From Phialophora verrucosa (Eukaryota; Ascomycota; Eurotiomycetes; Chaetothyriales; Herpotrichiellaceae), in the NCBI GenBank assembly GCA_002099365.1, contig MSED01000002.1, forward strand, positions 2,604,001 to 2,668,000: a stretch of DNA of 64,000 bases, given 5' to 3'. A program made the position numbers and the translations under genes. Positions 1 to 11,045 of the stretch are shown piece by piece (position 1 is the stretch's first letter; the number at the start of each line of letters is the position of its first letter). Below the pieces are notes generated by a model. The model was given only the letters and a program-made list of their open reading frames with translations, made no database searches and was not told the DNA's origin.

Positions 1-291
1 CGCCCCGAACGGTGGATCCTAGCCTCGGAGCCACACGGCCACGAAGCCTCAGAGGAGAAACTCAAGGAGATGGAACGTAACAACGACTTAATATTTGGGT
101 ATGGCAAGTATCAATGCCTGGGCAAGCCGGTCGCGTTCATGGAGCTGAACAAGGTGTTTGTGGAGCTGTTGAGACGGTTCGAATTCGAGGTCAGAGATCC
201 CTTGAATCTGTGGGATTCGCGGTGCTGTGGCACGCATTTGCAGAAGGACATGTGGGTTGTTGTGAGGAAGAGGGAATGTACACAACAGTAG
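1..291 (+). CDS. Cytochrome P450, C-terminal end (5' truncated by window)
   Basis: The frame is open from base 1 and ends at a TAG at 289-291, leaving the last 96 residues. It contains the P450 heme-binding signature FGYGKYQCLG, which fits FxxGxxxCxG with Cys as the axial heme ligand, preceded by a PERW-type segment (RPERW at the very start). These are the two most conserved C-terminal landmarks of fungal class II microsomal P450s, which insert one oxygen atom into a substrate using NADPH via P450 reductase. The N-terminal membrane anchor, I-helix and ExxR lie outside the window, so family and substrate cannot be named. It points the same way as the MFS transporter 1.3 kb downstream and may be the edge member of the SDR/BVMO cluster. 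Confidence 0.93.
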   Translation, partial: RPERWILASEPHGHEASEEKLKEMERNNDLIFGYGKYQCLGKPVAFMELNKVFVELLRRFEFEVRDPLNLWDSRCCGTHLQKDMWVVVRKRECTQQ

Positions 292-1593
292 CTATTAGGT
301 CGCCGTGGGATATCAGGATTTCCAAACATTCGGAATCTCGGTCGAGAAGCTCCCCCGAGGGGGTTGAGACAGAATACCGTACGAAGGATACGCCTCTCAA
401 AGCCAGTGAAGTGTTTTTTGATGCCCAACTCTATACAAGCGAGCCCAACAGTGGCTAGAATAGACCTGCTATACCATTGGCGCGAACTGACTCGCTAGGT
501 TAGTCGCCTTACGGGCCTGCCAAACCATCACACTGGAGGACAGCCTGCTAGTTAATCTAGCTGTATGATGTAAGAAGGAATCAATCTAGATATCCCCGAC
601 TCCGAGGCTCCGACATAGTATAATGGCGGCTTGATACTGGGTGGGAAGACTCAGTCGGTCTATACTGACCTTCGATCCGCCAGGAGGGATGTCATGCTTT
701 GTCCGGTTCGGTTCTTGTGTAGTTGGTATGGTGATCCTTTCCACATTGCATGAATCCAGAAAATTCCGAGAGTCGATTCACCTCGACGCGTGGCATCAAA
801 TGTTGAGATAGCATGGTGTTGCTAGGAAAGGCGTAGGCATGGTCCCTGTAGAGAAAGAATGCCTGGATCTCTCTTCCAGTGCCTTTGACGCTTCCTGACG
901 TGTTGAATACTGTGAGATAAGGCTTTGCAGGTCTTCTCAATTGGGCGGATAGGATATGAGAAGGGACATTCTGGCCCTTTTTGGACGCCATTACTTAGAC
1001 GGCAGTCTCCAGGCACATCTCAAAATGGCTTTAGATGGCTTTAGCCGTCCCTCAACCTCAGATGGCCGGCTGCTCAGATCTGCAAATGGAAACGGAAATA
1101 GGTGGTGAGGGGTTGGCCACAGTTGGCATTCGCCAAGGTAGCTCTGGACCCTGCCGTTGCGCCATCATCCAAGTCCCTGCTGTATTATCTGAAGAGCTGG
1201 ATTGTGAGCGGGATTTGCCCGTGGGCTTCACATTCCCCTCGACCGAGAGATCTAGGTTGTAAAGAGGCACTGCGCAAGCATGAGAAAGAATCCCGGCCGC
1301 CATGGTCAAACTCTAGGTATTACTCCGCAACTCGGCTCCAGGCAAACGCTACTTTTCCTAGCCACGTCCGGAATTTCAAACACCGACACCCACAATTTCC
1401 AGAAATCCCGATGACTCTTCGGAGATGGATGGCCCTGGCTACCCTGACAATACTGAACCTAAAAGCCTGCTCGATTAACCTGATGGATTCAAGTTGTATT
1501 TACCATCTTCTTTCTTATCCCGACCAAGTGGGATGTGAGAGCTGATACAGGCACAGAAGGTACCCATTCTCAGCATCGAAACCAAATTTCACC
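292..1593. other. Intergenic, P450 to MFS transporter
   Basis: About 1.3 kb with no credible coding frame; the open frames are short and show no family features. It should contain the P450 3' UTR and the promoter of the transporter. A CCG-N5-CGG arrangement at 1325-1335 has the form of a Zn2Cys6 binding site, but one such match is expected by chance in this much sequence. Confidence 0.5.
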
Positions 1594-3150
1594 ATGGGGT
1601 CGTTTCTCGTGGGATACTGTTCAGGCCTGAAGGGTCTGCCTTTGCAACTAAGCATCATGTTATCGTCATCCATGGCATTCCTCCTCTTTGGCTATGACCA
1701 GGGGGTCTTCGGTGGTCTCATCGCCACTCCTCAGCTCCTCGGCGGTCTCCGAATCGAAGCAACCGATTCCACCTTGCAGGGTCTTGTTGTCGCAATCTAC
1801 GATGTCGGCTGTCTGATTGGCTGTCTGTGGACCGCAGTCTATGGATTGACCTTTGGCCGACGCATACTGGTTATCATCGGCTGTCTATTTCTCATATTGG
1901 GAGCGGGCCTCCAAGGAGGCGCCCTTTCGACGGCTATGATGATCGGCGGACGCATTGTTGCAGGCATCGGAACTGGAATCAACTCGACCATAATCCCAGT
2001 GTGGGTGTCTGAATGTGCACATTCACATCGACGCGGACCCCTGGTTTTGATTCAAATCGTCATTGTGCAACTGGGCCTTGTTCTCGCCTACTGGTTTGAT
2101 TACGGGACCACCACAATCTACAAGGGCTCGATTGTCTGGAGACTTCCACTCTACTTCCAGATTGCCTTCTGTATCCTTACTCTGGTGTCAATCATCCTGG
2201 TCCCCGAGTCGCCGCGCTGGCTCTTTAGCCACGGATATCTCGCAGAAGCAGATTCAGTTATCGCGAGGATCTACTCGGTTCCGATCGACCATCCCACCGT
2301 TACTGAGCACCACAGAGAGATTATGGAAGCGATTACTGTCGAACGGGAAGTCGAGTTCAAGTTTAAGGATGTCATTTGGGACACATCCCAGGTCAGATAT
2401 GCCTGGCGAATCTGGATCTGTGTGATTATGCAGTTCATCCAACAACTAGGCGGCATATCCTTCATTGCCTACTACGCATCTTACCTTTTCATCAACAATC
2501 TTGGGATGAGCCAGCACCAAGCTGGCCTGACCTCGGGAGGCGTGACATGGATGAATGTGGGCGGCTCCATAACTGCCGTCTTCACCGTCGAGATATTCGG
2601 ACGTCGACCAGTGCTCTTGTGGGGCGCCGTCGCCTGCACCGTTTGCATGGTATGCTACACCATTGGTCTTGCCGTCAACACCCACGGCTCCCTCCTCATG
2701 TCCACGGTCTTCATTTTCCTGTTTGACTTCTGCTTCGGCGCCGCCTGGATTGGCGTACCTTGGCTCTATGCTGCCGAGGTGACGCCTCTTAGCGTTAGAC
2801 ACGTCGGGACAGCACTGGCAGTGGGTACAGAATGGTTGACAACATTCATATTGGTCATGACTGGGCCTATCGCAATCTCCAACATTGGATGGAAGTTCTA
2901 TATTCTCTTCTGCATCGGGAGTGCGCTCCAGGTCCTGTTCGTCTATTTTGTGGTGAGGGAAACAAAGGGCTTGACGTTGGAGGAATTGGATGTGCTGTAC
3001 GCGAAGCCCGCTCACCGTGCCGAATTGGAAAGAAGGTTAGCCTTCCGAGCACAAGAAAAAGACCTTCGTGAGGCCTCTGTGGCTGAGAACGGCGAGACCC
3101 ACGTCGACATTATGGAGGAAGCGGACAAGAAGTCAATCATAAAGAGCTAG
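1594..3150 (+). CDS. MFS sugar-porter-type transporter
   Basis: A single uninterrupted 518-residue frame, the usual length for fungal sugar porters (MFS family 2.A.1.1). Family marks include GYDQGVFGGLI in TM1, a GRR loop after TM2 (LTFGRRI), PESPRWL at the end of the N-terminal half, a second GRR in the C-terminal half (EIFGRRP) and ETKGLTLEELD after TM12. About twelve hydrophobic segments are visible. It should sit in the plasma membrane and import a sugar or sugar-like polyol or cyclic compound by proton symport; the substrate cannot be read from sequence. The start ATG has a favourable context (ACCATGG). A close relative lies on the opposite strand at 15712-17271, so two paralogous porters bracket the oxidoreductase genes. 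Confidence 0.93.
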   Translation: MGSFLVGYCSGLKGLPLQLSIMLSSSMAFLLFGYDQGVFGGLIATPQLLGGLRIEATDSTLQGLVVAIYDVGCLIGCLWTAVYGLTFGRRILVIIGCLFLILGAGLQGGALSTAMMIGGRIVAGIGTGINSTIIPVWVSECAHSHRRGPLVLIQIVIVQLGLVLAYWFDYGTTTIYKGSIVWRLPLYFQIAFCILTLVSIILVPESPRWLFSHGYLAEADSVIARIYSVPIDHPTVTEHHREIMEAITVEREVEFKFKDVIWDTSQVRYAWRIWICVIMQFIQQLGGISFIAYYASYLFINNLGMSQHQAGLTSGGVTWMNVGGSITAVFTVEIFGRRPVLLWGAVACTVCMVCYTIGLAVNTHGSLLMSTVFIFLFDFCFGAAWIGVPWLYAAEVTPLSVRHVGTALAVGTEWLTTFILVMTGPIAISNIGWKFYILFCIGSALQVLFVYFVVRETKGLTLEELDVLYAKPAHRAELERRLAFRAQEKDLREASVAENGETHVDIMEEADKKSIIKS

Positions 3151-3876
3151 GCAACTAAGGCGACCCTTCCAATTCAAATTCAAGTATCAAAATTTGTTGG
3201 TAGCAAAATATGCCAAAAGCCTTCAACATTGATCAGGTTGACATGAGCGTAGCAAAATCTAGCTTTTGCCTTTCCCTCCAAGACTCCATCACCAAACTCG
3301 CCCAGTTCAAGGAGTTGGATGTCTCCAAATTGATTGATATTTTCGTGGTAATTGATCTGGACGACCGCCGCATAAATGCAGGAGTCCCTCAACTAGTATG
3401 AATCGCGACTCCATACAGGTAGTGTCATAATATTGGGTCCATGCATGTCAGGCACACGGCTTGCCGGCCAGATTCAGCTGGGAGATCAGCTTTCAAACCC
3501 TGGATGAAGCTCGCTCAGAGTTATTTCATCACCCAGTTTCGAACGGGATTCGACCAATGTGTCCATCCGTCTACGGGGCTTCTCAACGTACTCACGCTCT
3601 TTGACGCTTCCACTGAATGAAATGACAAACCAGAGTAGGTGAACGTAAGATATTCTGGATCATCGCAGATGGATAGAATTTTCAGGATATTGTCTCTGCG
3701 ACCAGATGCTCCTTTTTCGTACAGTGACTCCTTGAACAGGAGCGACAGACATAACTACCTAGGTGACATCCCCACTAGTACCCTATGGCACTTGTTCGTC
3801 GGAGGCGTTCTCATCTGCTGTATGATTCTTGTTCCCTTGCTATCTATGTGGGTTAACCCGAATAACGCCACCCTCG
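3151..3876. other. Intergenic, tail-to-tail
   Basis: Lies between the convergent transporter and SDR genes. Short open frames exist on both strands but none shows a recognisable domain. I see no gene, repeat or RNA. Confidence 0.45.
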
Positions 3877-4731
3877 TTACTGCAAAAGCTTTGTGTAATT
3901 GGGAGCTCCAGTAAACGCGGTCCAACCGCCATCCACAGTAATACCTAGAAAGGGATGTCGATTAGTCAGGTAATCAGGCAAAAGACTGTGTGTCTTCAAG
4001 GTAATAGTTTGCTCACATTGCCCGGTAATATATGACGCCTCGTCGGTAGCCAGAAATGCCACCACCCTTGCTATCTCCACTGGATTGGCTGGGCGACCGG
4101 CAGGGATTGCATTAAGAAGACCTTGCATGACCTCTGGCTCTTCTTGGAACCTGCTGGTCATTGGCGTCTTCATAAATCCCGGACATATGGCATTCACCCT
4201 GATGCCTTCTGCCGCATGATCCACGGCCATGGCTCTTGTGAGGTTCATGATCCCAGCCTTGGCCGCATTATACGAACAAAGGCCATAGTCGGCGCGGAAA
4301 CCTGACGTGCTTCCAACATTAACAATGACACCTTTGCCCTGCTTTTGCATTTGTGGGATGGCTATTCGAGCCAAGTAGAATGCGGAACAGAGATTGGTAT
4401 TGATCACTGTGTGGAATGTCGCCACATCGTGGGTCGTAACTGGTGCTAGTTGACCCGGATGAGCGGCGCCGTGAAATAGGATGTCGAGTCTGCCGAATTG
4501 GGCGATACAGGCTTCAATCGTCTTTTGACAGTCGTCGGGGTCGCTGACATCACATTTCTGAAATGTTGCAGCAGAGCCACCCAGCCGCTTCAGTACATCT
4601 CGTTCTTGTAAATCCGTCACAAACACTTTCGCCCCCTGCTCGTGGAATATTTGCGTCACTTCGAAACCGAGGCCAGAAGTGCCGCCTGTGACAAAGACGA
4701 CCTTGTCAGAGAACCGTGAGGAGGCTGTCAT
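3877..4731 (-). CDS. Short-chain dehydrogenase/reductase (SDR) 1
   Basis: Classical SDR of about 260 residues in two exons: 4731-4017 and 3944-3877. The 72-nt intron (4016-3945) begins GTGAGC, has a CTGACTAAT-like branch site and ends CTAG. Splicing restores the family C-terminus ITVDGGW, whereas read-through adds 24 foreign residues. Seen: cofactor motif TGGTSGLG near residue 15, HGAA in the place of the usual NNAG, catalytic Ser in NVGSTSG, YNAAK (YxxxK), and RVNAICPG after it. The protein oxidises an alcohol or reduces a ketone with NAD(P)H in the cytosol. It resembles secondary- or cyclic-alcohol dehydrogenases, but that is inference. It is divergent from the Baeyer-Villiger monooxygenase gene across 525 nt, an arrangement suited to co-regulation. 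Confidence 0.92.
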   Translation of the reverse strand: MTASSRFSDKVVFVTGGTSGLGFEVTQIFHEQGAKVFVTDLQERDVLKRLGGSAATFQKCDVSDPDDCQKTIEACIAQFGRLDILFHGAAHPGQLAPVTTHDVATFHTVINTNLCSAFYLARIAIPQMQKQGKGVIVNVGSTSGFRADYGLCSYNAAKAGIMNLTRAMAVDHAAEGIRVNAICPGFMKTPMTSRFQEEPEVMQGLLNAIPAGRPANPVEIARVVAFLATDEASYITGQCEQTITLKTHSLLPDYLTNRHPFLGITVDGGWTAFTGAPNYTKLLQ

Positions 4732-5256
4732 GATTGATGCAATGTGCGGACTGAAGAGTCTCCTCCGTCAGAAAGTGTGTCGACTTGAAGTTTTCCAAAT
4801 CCTTGGGATGTTTTGAGGCAACAGCGTTATCAGACTCAGGCCACACCCAGTATTTGCTTGGTATGTACAGTATACTGAACCAGGCTCTCCAATCACTTAG
4901 CGCCATGGAAATCGGGGTTGCTGGATTGGGGTTCAAAGCCGCTCATTCGACGGAGATGGCTCGCGAAAACTACGGAATTCGCGGAGAACGCGAAGCATTG
5001 CAACTCCCGAGAGGTACGTATCATCCTATCTTATCGAAGGGACACTGTGAACGCCGTGCATGCAGAAGCGGACATGGTCAACGCTTGCAAGCCTTGCCTC
5101 AGATATGGTTGGTAGCTCAGATATGGTTGGTATCATCTCCGAGATTGCCGAGGATAATACTGGACGAGCGATCGGGATGGAAGAAGCATTCATAAGGCGT
5201 TCGAGTGAACCGAGCGTACCCGAACATCACATTGATAGCCTAAAAGTCTGTGCAGA
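4732..5256. promoter_or_regulatory. Divergent promoter region, SDR1 / BVMO
   Basis: This 525-nt gap holds the 5' ends of two oppositely transcribed oxidoreductase genes and no coding frame of its own. It carries an 18-nt tandem duplication at 5098-5133. Shared control by the cluster's Zn2Cys6 protein is plausible, but no binding site can be assigned. Confidence 0.55.
5098..5133 (+). repeat. 18-nt tandem direct repeat in the SDR1/BVMO promoter
   Basis: Two adjacent copies, 5098-5115 and 5116-5133, identical at 17 of 18 positions (unit ctcagatatggttggtag). They lie about 125-160 nt upstream of the BVMO start codon. This could be a doubled regulator site or a replication slip; nothing else in the sequence decides it. 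Confidence 0.8.
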
Positions 5257-7520
5257 ATGGGTAGTCTTCCCGCCACCGAAGTTGTTCGCGATCATTGGGC
5301 GCACCCGACGGCGAAGTCAGTCGACGACGACAGACCGATCAAAGTGATATGTATCGGCGCGGGCGTCTCGGGCATCCTTACAGCGATCAAGTTTCCGCCC
5401 AAGATTAAAAATCTAGATCTTGTCATTTATGAAAAAAGCGACGACATTGGAGGCACATGGCATGAAAACCGGTATGACAATACCGACTCCCTTGTGTTGT
5501 ATATGACCTGGGCTGACTACAGATATCCTTGGTTTAGATACCCTGGCGTGGCTTGCGACATTCCTGCCCACAGTTATCAATTCACCTTTGCGAATAATCC
5601 CAATTGGAGTCATTTCTATGCATCAGGCGCCGAGATCCAGCGCTATATGAAGAATGTGGCCAGGCGGTATGACGTGGAGAAATATGTCAAAAAGCGTCAT
5701 ATGTTCGAAGGCGCCGTTTGGGACGCATCCCTGGGTAAATGGAGGGTTGGCATAAAGAACCTTGAGACTGGGGAGGTAATGAAAAACAGCCCTCAACGCC
5801 CACAAGGAACCCCATGACGCTTACAGGTGAGCAACAGAATTTCGTGGACGAGTCAGACATTCTGATCAAAGCAACTGGCATCCTGAATCGATGGGAGTGG
5901 CCAAATATCCCCGGAATCGAGACCTTCAAAGGTACTCTCCTCCATTCCGCCGACAAAAACAGCTGGAACCCTCCTTTGGATCCCACCGGCAAGCGTATTG
6001 CCGTCATCGGCGGTGGCTCTTCAGGAATCCAGATCGTGCCTCAGCTCCAACCCAAGGCAACGAGAGTAGATCACTACATGAAGGGGAAAACCTGGATATC
6101 GCCGGTCGGTTATGGCTCCGACAACTCTCAAAGAGGTGCAACCGATAACTGTACGTCGAGATTACCACCTCGCCGAAGGAGATGCATCTTGCACGATGCG
6201 TGTCCGTGACCGGGGTTGTATTGCCCTTACGATGACATAAAGGCTTATTTAAATGCTAGACAAATATTCAGAGGACGAACTCAGAACTTTCCGCGAGAAG
6301 CCGGATGTATATCTGAATTACCGCCGGGAGATTGAACAAATCATGAATATGAAGCCAGAAATTCTATTCAAAGACACCGAGGCGCAGAAGGCTTTCTTCA
6401 GGCTCAATGACGACTCCATGAAGGCCAAACTGGCAAAGAAACCCGATATCTATACGAGCCTCCGCCCAGATTTCTCGCCGTTCTGTCGCCGTCTTACTCC
6501 TGGGCCGGGCTACTTGGAGGCCCTAGTTGAAGATAACGTCGATTTCATCGGGTGCGGTATCGAAACCATTGTGGAGAATGGAATCAAAGCAAATGATGGA
6601 AAGGTCCGGGAGGTGGACGTGATCATATGTGCCACGGGCTACAACACGCAAGTTCACCCTCGCCCCATTTCCCCCAGCCGTAAAGCCTCCTCCAGCATTT
6701 CTTTCACAGTTGCGTGCACGTAAAGTTCCTGGCTGACGGCACCGTTTCTTTAGAACAATGAAGGATGAGCCACCGATTGTTGGATTCGACGGCATCTCGC
6801 TGGAGGACGTCTGGGACCCATATCCACAGGCATACATGGCCATCTGTGTCCCCAAGTTGCCCAACTTCTATATCTACTTTGGACCCAACGGTGGACCTGG
6901 GTCTGGATCGGCAATCGTCTTCCTGGAGCAAGTCGCCGATTGGATGATCAAGAACATTCAAAAGATTCAAAGCGAATACATCAAATCGATGACAGTAAGG
7001 TATGTCGCCCACCATGCCACCGCTCTGAAAAGGCTGCTTTTCTAACACCCCCTTAGCCAGGAAGCTACGTCGGATTTCGTCAAGCATGTCGACGCCTACT
7101 TCTCAACCACTGTTTTTACAGAACGTGTAAGTTTCTGACGTGCGTACCGAAGAAGAGGACTGACTCTTGGCCAAGTGCAAATCCTGGTTCAAACGCAATA
7201 TCGAAGACGGTCGCGTGGTCGCACTCTGGCCAGGCGCCACGATCCATGCAAAAATCGTCCTCGAGAACATTCGTGGTGAAGATTTTGCCTACGAATACCT
7301 TGAATGCTTGGGCTCAAATCGGCTGGCCTGGATGGGCAACGGGACCACGGTGGCGCAGATGTCGGGGGCAGATACGACCGACTACCTTGTGAATGCGGAG
7401 ATTCCAACCCCGATTGTGGAAGGGATCAATGTGTGGGAGGAGCCCAAAGAGCCAAGGGAGTCTAATGGGATCAAGAAAGCACTGGATGCGATCCCGGGGG
7501 AAACCGCTGTGGGGCTGTGA
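5257..7520 (+). CDS. Baeyer-Villiger (FAD/NADPH) monooxygenase
   Basis: Seven exons give about 604 residues: 5257-5471, 5538-5775, 5838-6150, 6260-6647, 6754-6999, 7057-7126, 7176-7520; all phases close. Seen: FAD Rossmann motif GAGVSG at 34-39, GGTW, RYPGVACDIPAH formed exactly across intron 1, a second Rossmann motif GGGSSG near 209, and ATGYNT near the C-terminal half. This is the cyclohexanone/phenylacetone-type class B flavin monooxygenase layout, which inserts oxygen next to a ketone to give an ester or lactone. Oddities: the fingerprint FxGxxxHxxxW is displaced (W lies seven residues after H, not four), and intron 4 (6648-6753) begins GC rather than GT. Neighbouring SDRs could supply ketone substrate. 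Substrate unknown. Confidence 0.9.
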
Positions 7521-8290
7521 GCGCACATGCTCGTGATCGATACCGTCTCTTAAACCTTGGGTCGAAACTAGCAGATTAGATTCCCGAGGAGGTCGTTCGG
7601 AATTCAGTTCCAGAGTTTCAACACGGGACTCTACCCCGGGGTTCACGTACTACCTCCAGGTTCTGTACTGCAGGCACATTACCCAAACAAGCCAAGGTGC
7701 GGGTAAGCAGGACAACCCCGGTGCAAGACATCACACGGCCGTGATTAGCAGGAGAACGCCGACTGATAGGGCATTAGAACCTGGAGAATGAGAGAGGCAT
7801 GAGCATTCATCTGGCAGCACGTTTTATAAAGGCTGGTGGAGTTGCTGGCTCTGCTGTGATTCCGTATACTCGCACAGCACTGAGTAGGAAGCATACTCCA
7901 TGTTTTAGGACTGTGTCGCCCTAACTGCAAAGCGTCATCGTCCACCTCTCTACAAGGTCGGCTCGATAGCCGGTCAGTGGAAATAGACTCGACCCTGTTA
8001 GCCGGTATTGTGAGTCACCCATCTGCTCATAATATCCGAGGAGATGGGTATGTACCCCGCGGAGATCGGGTGTACTCCAGTTTTGTAGCTGGAATATCTG
8101 CGGCGGGATCGCCTACCGCCTCAAATTTGTGTTCTAGCGTGAGTTACCGTCGCCCAAGTTTTGGAGTACATCAAACCTAGTCGTCCTTACCTGGAGTCGA
8201 GCCCCGAAGCCCAATTAAAGGAAAAGGCCTCACAGCATCGTCGCCCTTTGCTTGAATCTGATTGCCGAATACAAGTCACGAATAACCAAG
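7521..8290. other. Intergenic, BVMO to SDR2
   Basis: 770 nt holding the BVMO 3' UTR and the SDR2 promoter. No convincing coding frame or repeat seen. Confidence 0.45.
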
Positions 8291-9221
8291 ATGGGATTAT
8301 TCAGCGCCGTGGTGACAGGGGGAGCATCAGGCATCGGGACAGCGATAGCTCGAAAGCTCGCCTCGAGGGGCATAGCAGTGCTGATTGCTGATGTCCAAGT
8401 GGAGAAAGGGCAGTCGTTGGCGAAGGAGATTCGGGCAAAATACAAAACCCCGGCCGAGTTTGTGCGCACCGATGTCACTCAGGAGTCGGACGTGCAGAAG
8501 ATGGTTCAGACCGCCGTAGGCCACTGGGGCCGGCTAGATTATGCGGCAAACTGTGCGGGAATCTGTGAAAAGATATTCGATGAGGAGGAGACCGTCACGG
8601 CAGAATTGGTTGACAGGTCAGTACAGAAACCCAGATCCGTTCCGCGCAAGGTTGTCGTTTTGCTACCAGTCATGTGTACGCTTCGCCTCAGACTGCTGCT
8701 AAGTTACCTCTCCTTGCTCTAGAACTTACCAGATCAACCAGCGAGGGCTGTGGCTCTGCCAGAAGTACGAGGCTCAACAGATGAAGACCCAGACGCCGCG
8801 CGAGGTGGAATACTTGCCAGCCTCCGCAGCGCCTCCCACTCCGCAGCGAGGCTCGATTGCGAACGTTGCCTCCATTTGCGGCGTCACAGCGTTGGGCCTT
8901 GCCGCCTACACCCCCACCAAACACGCCGCGATAGGCATCACAAGGAACGGCGCCAAATTCTATGGGCCGCTCGCCATTCGCGTCAACGCAGTTTGTCCCG
9001 GATTCACCCTCACAGAAATGCTTCAGGATGTCCTTGGAGCCGAATACACTCCAGGCAGCAAGGCCAGCATGGAGCACGGGTTGGTCCCTCATGTTGCTCT
9101 GCGCCGGTTCGGGCTCCCCGAAGAACAAGCAAATGTCGTCAGCTTTCTACTTAGCCCGGAAAGCAGTTTCATCAACGGGACACATATTATCAATGATGGC
9201 GGTTTTGAATCGGTGAGATAG
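8291..9221 (+). CDS. Short-chain dehydrogenase/reductase (SDR) 2
   Basis: Two exons, 8291-8616 and 8723-9221, give about 274 residues. The 106-nt intron starts GTCAGT and ends CTCTAG; joining restores the run RTYQINQRGLWLC expected after the central SDR strand. Seen: TGGASGIG cofactor motif within the first 20 residues, NCAG, catalytic Ser in ANVASICG, YTPTK (YxxxK), RVNAVCPG, and a C-terminal INDGGF. An insertion of about 20 residues rich in Pro/Ala precedes the catalytic-Ser strand. The first in-frame ATG is used, which leaves an unusually short N-terminus with the cofactor strand only four residues in. Likely an NAD(P)-dependent alcohol dehydrogenase or ketoreductase acting with the adjacent BVMO; substrate unknown. 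Confidence 0.88.
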
Positions 9222-9711
9222 GCAGTCCAGGGACCGAGATAGCATTCGAAAGCATAATAAGCGCGCCCAAACCATTGCTCGAAAACATAAGCCCTCGTGC
9301 TCCTTGCTGTTCTGAACATTGATTCTGATTAGAAAGGACATGATCCACCAGTTCCTCTGACACCCAGTAGTACCTTCAGAAGCATACGCAGACCTGAGAG
9401 AGTCTCTTTCAGTTGGACACGGCGCTTGTGAAACTGGGGACTCTTAACGCAGCAGTCAGCTCTTCCCCCGAAAGCTCTGATTATTATCTATCATAGGCAT
9501 GAACATCTACCTATACAGTCATGCCATCCCAGACATCTGACTACATTACAGTGCTTATCAAAAAGGCGTGTTGGTTGTGCACGGCTCCAGAGTCCTGCTC
9601 TTGCATTTCTGGAACACAACAGCTAGTAGTTGATTGGGGTTGTAACATTGGTGTCATTTCCTATCAGCTTTCTGGTCTGTTTTCCCCTTTGCCCGCCACG
9701 ATCGTGTCTCG
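9222..9711. other. Intergenic, tail-to-tail SDR2 / SDR3
   Basis: 490 nt between two convergent SDR genes. Nothing recognisable beyond expected 3' UTR sequence. Confidence 0.4.
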
Positions 9712-10674
9712 CTATTGGTATCCTGCGTCGACGTTGATGACCTGAGTAGACAATTAGCACGAGCCCGAATCTGTGCGCGGGGCGAGGGAGCATGGATTTG
9801 GGAAGAGAACGCTCGAGACATACCGCTCCACTGATGTAACTAGCCTCTTTGCTCAACAGGAAGAGGATGACTCTGGAGACCTCCTCCGGCTCACCTAGTC
9901 GTCTCAAAGCAGTCTTAGACCCCAAGGCGGCGAACAACTCATCCTTGCTGCCCATGCCTGCCGTCATTGGCGTTTGGATTATGCCTCTGTTCAAAATGTT
10001 GCGAGTAAGTAAACCTATAGTGGGCCCCAACCAAAATAAAGCAACACGATGGAGTGGGTGGGTGTAAAACAGTGATAGGATAGGGGGAAGGTTGGTGGTC
10101 CTCACGGGGCTACAGCGTTGACTCTGATTCCACGGCTGCCAGACTCTTGCGCTGCAACCTTTGTGAGACCCAGGACACCCCATTTGCTGACGCAATACGG
10201 TGCCATGAAAGGATACGCCAGCTGCCCAGCAATGCTGCCTGCATTGACGATCGACCCTCCGTCCTTGATGTGCCTCAGCTCGGCGCGCAGCGAATTCTTG
10301 ACCCCGGTCAGATTGACGCCCAAGATGTCGTCCCACGCCTCGTCGGGCATCCTGTCCACCGCGAACGCTGTGCCCTTGATACCCTGGCTCCCCACGATTC
10401 CTGCCATGTTGGCGGCTCCGTCGATGCCGCCAAAATGTTGCACGACCTTCTCCATGGCCAGGTCCATGGCATTCCTGTCCTGGACATCGCACGAGAGCGC
10501 AAGACCCTTGGCACCGAGCTTTTCCACCTCTTCAAGGACGTTCTGGGGCGTGCGCAGGTCTAAGAGAGCCACGTTGGCTCCTTGTTGTGCCAGCAGGAGG
10601 GACGTCGTCCGGCCCATGCCCGAGGCTGCCCCCGTGACAACGTAGGTTTTCCCCTTTAGATCCGCGTACGACAT
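9712..10674 (-). CDS. Short-chain dehydrogenase/reductase (SDR) 3
   Basis: Three exons, 10674-10106, 9986-9824 and 9741-9712, give about 253 residues. Intron 1 (119 nt) starts GTGAGG and ends AACAG; intron 2 (82 nt) starts GTATGT and ends CTCAG. The last exon is only 30 nt and encodes VINVDAGYQ, the normal SDR C-terminus. Seen: TGAASGMG cofactor motif, NMAG, Ser in VNAGSIAG, YCVSK (YxxxK), RVNAVAPG with the last Gly formed across intron 1, and YISGA before the final exon. Classical NAD(P)-dependent oxidoreductase; the third SDR in 7 kb. An upstream in-frame TTG is not a credible start, so the ATG at 10674 is used. Confidence 0.91.
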
Positions 10675-11045
10675 TGTGAAATCTCGAAATCTAACAGCCT
10701 CAGTGCGCAAAGTCGGAGAGCACCCATGTGCACACCCCGCGCTGCCTAGCGCTCTTTATTTGTTTTGGTCACATACTTTCCACTTTTCTCCTTCCTGGGG
10801 AAGAAGCTGACAACGCGCTCGTCACATAATTCTTTGGGTAACGTGAATGCTGGGGATCCCCCGGCATTTGCTGCGGGGAATTGCATTCGGAATTCACACC
10901 AAATTCCGCGGATTCGTAGTGGAGACAGACTAGCATGATGCAGTGGATGGTGGAGATCGAAGTCGCTGCTGGATCAACCTCGACGGGCAAAGTAACGTGC
11001 AACCCTTTTCGTATACTGACATCTCCGTCCCATTTCCAATACCTC

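Noticed and set aside
1325..1335. CCG-N5-CGG as a Zn2Cys6 site upstream of the transporter
   Set aside because: Single 6-base match in 1.3 kb is expected by chance and no copy was traced to the other cluster promoters.
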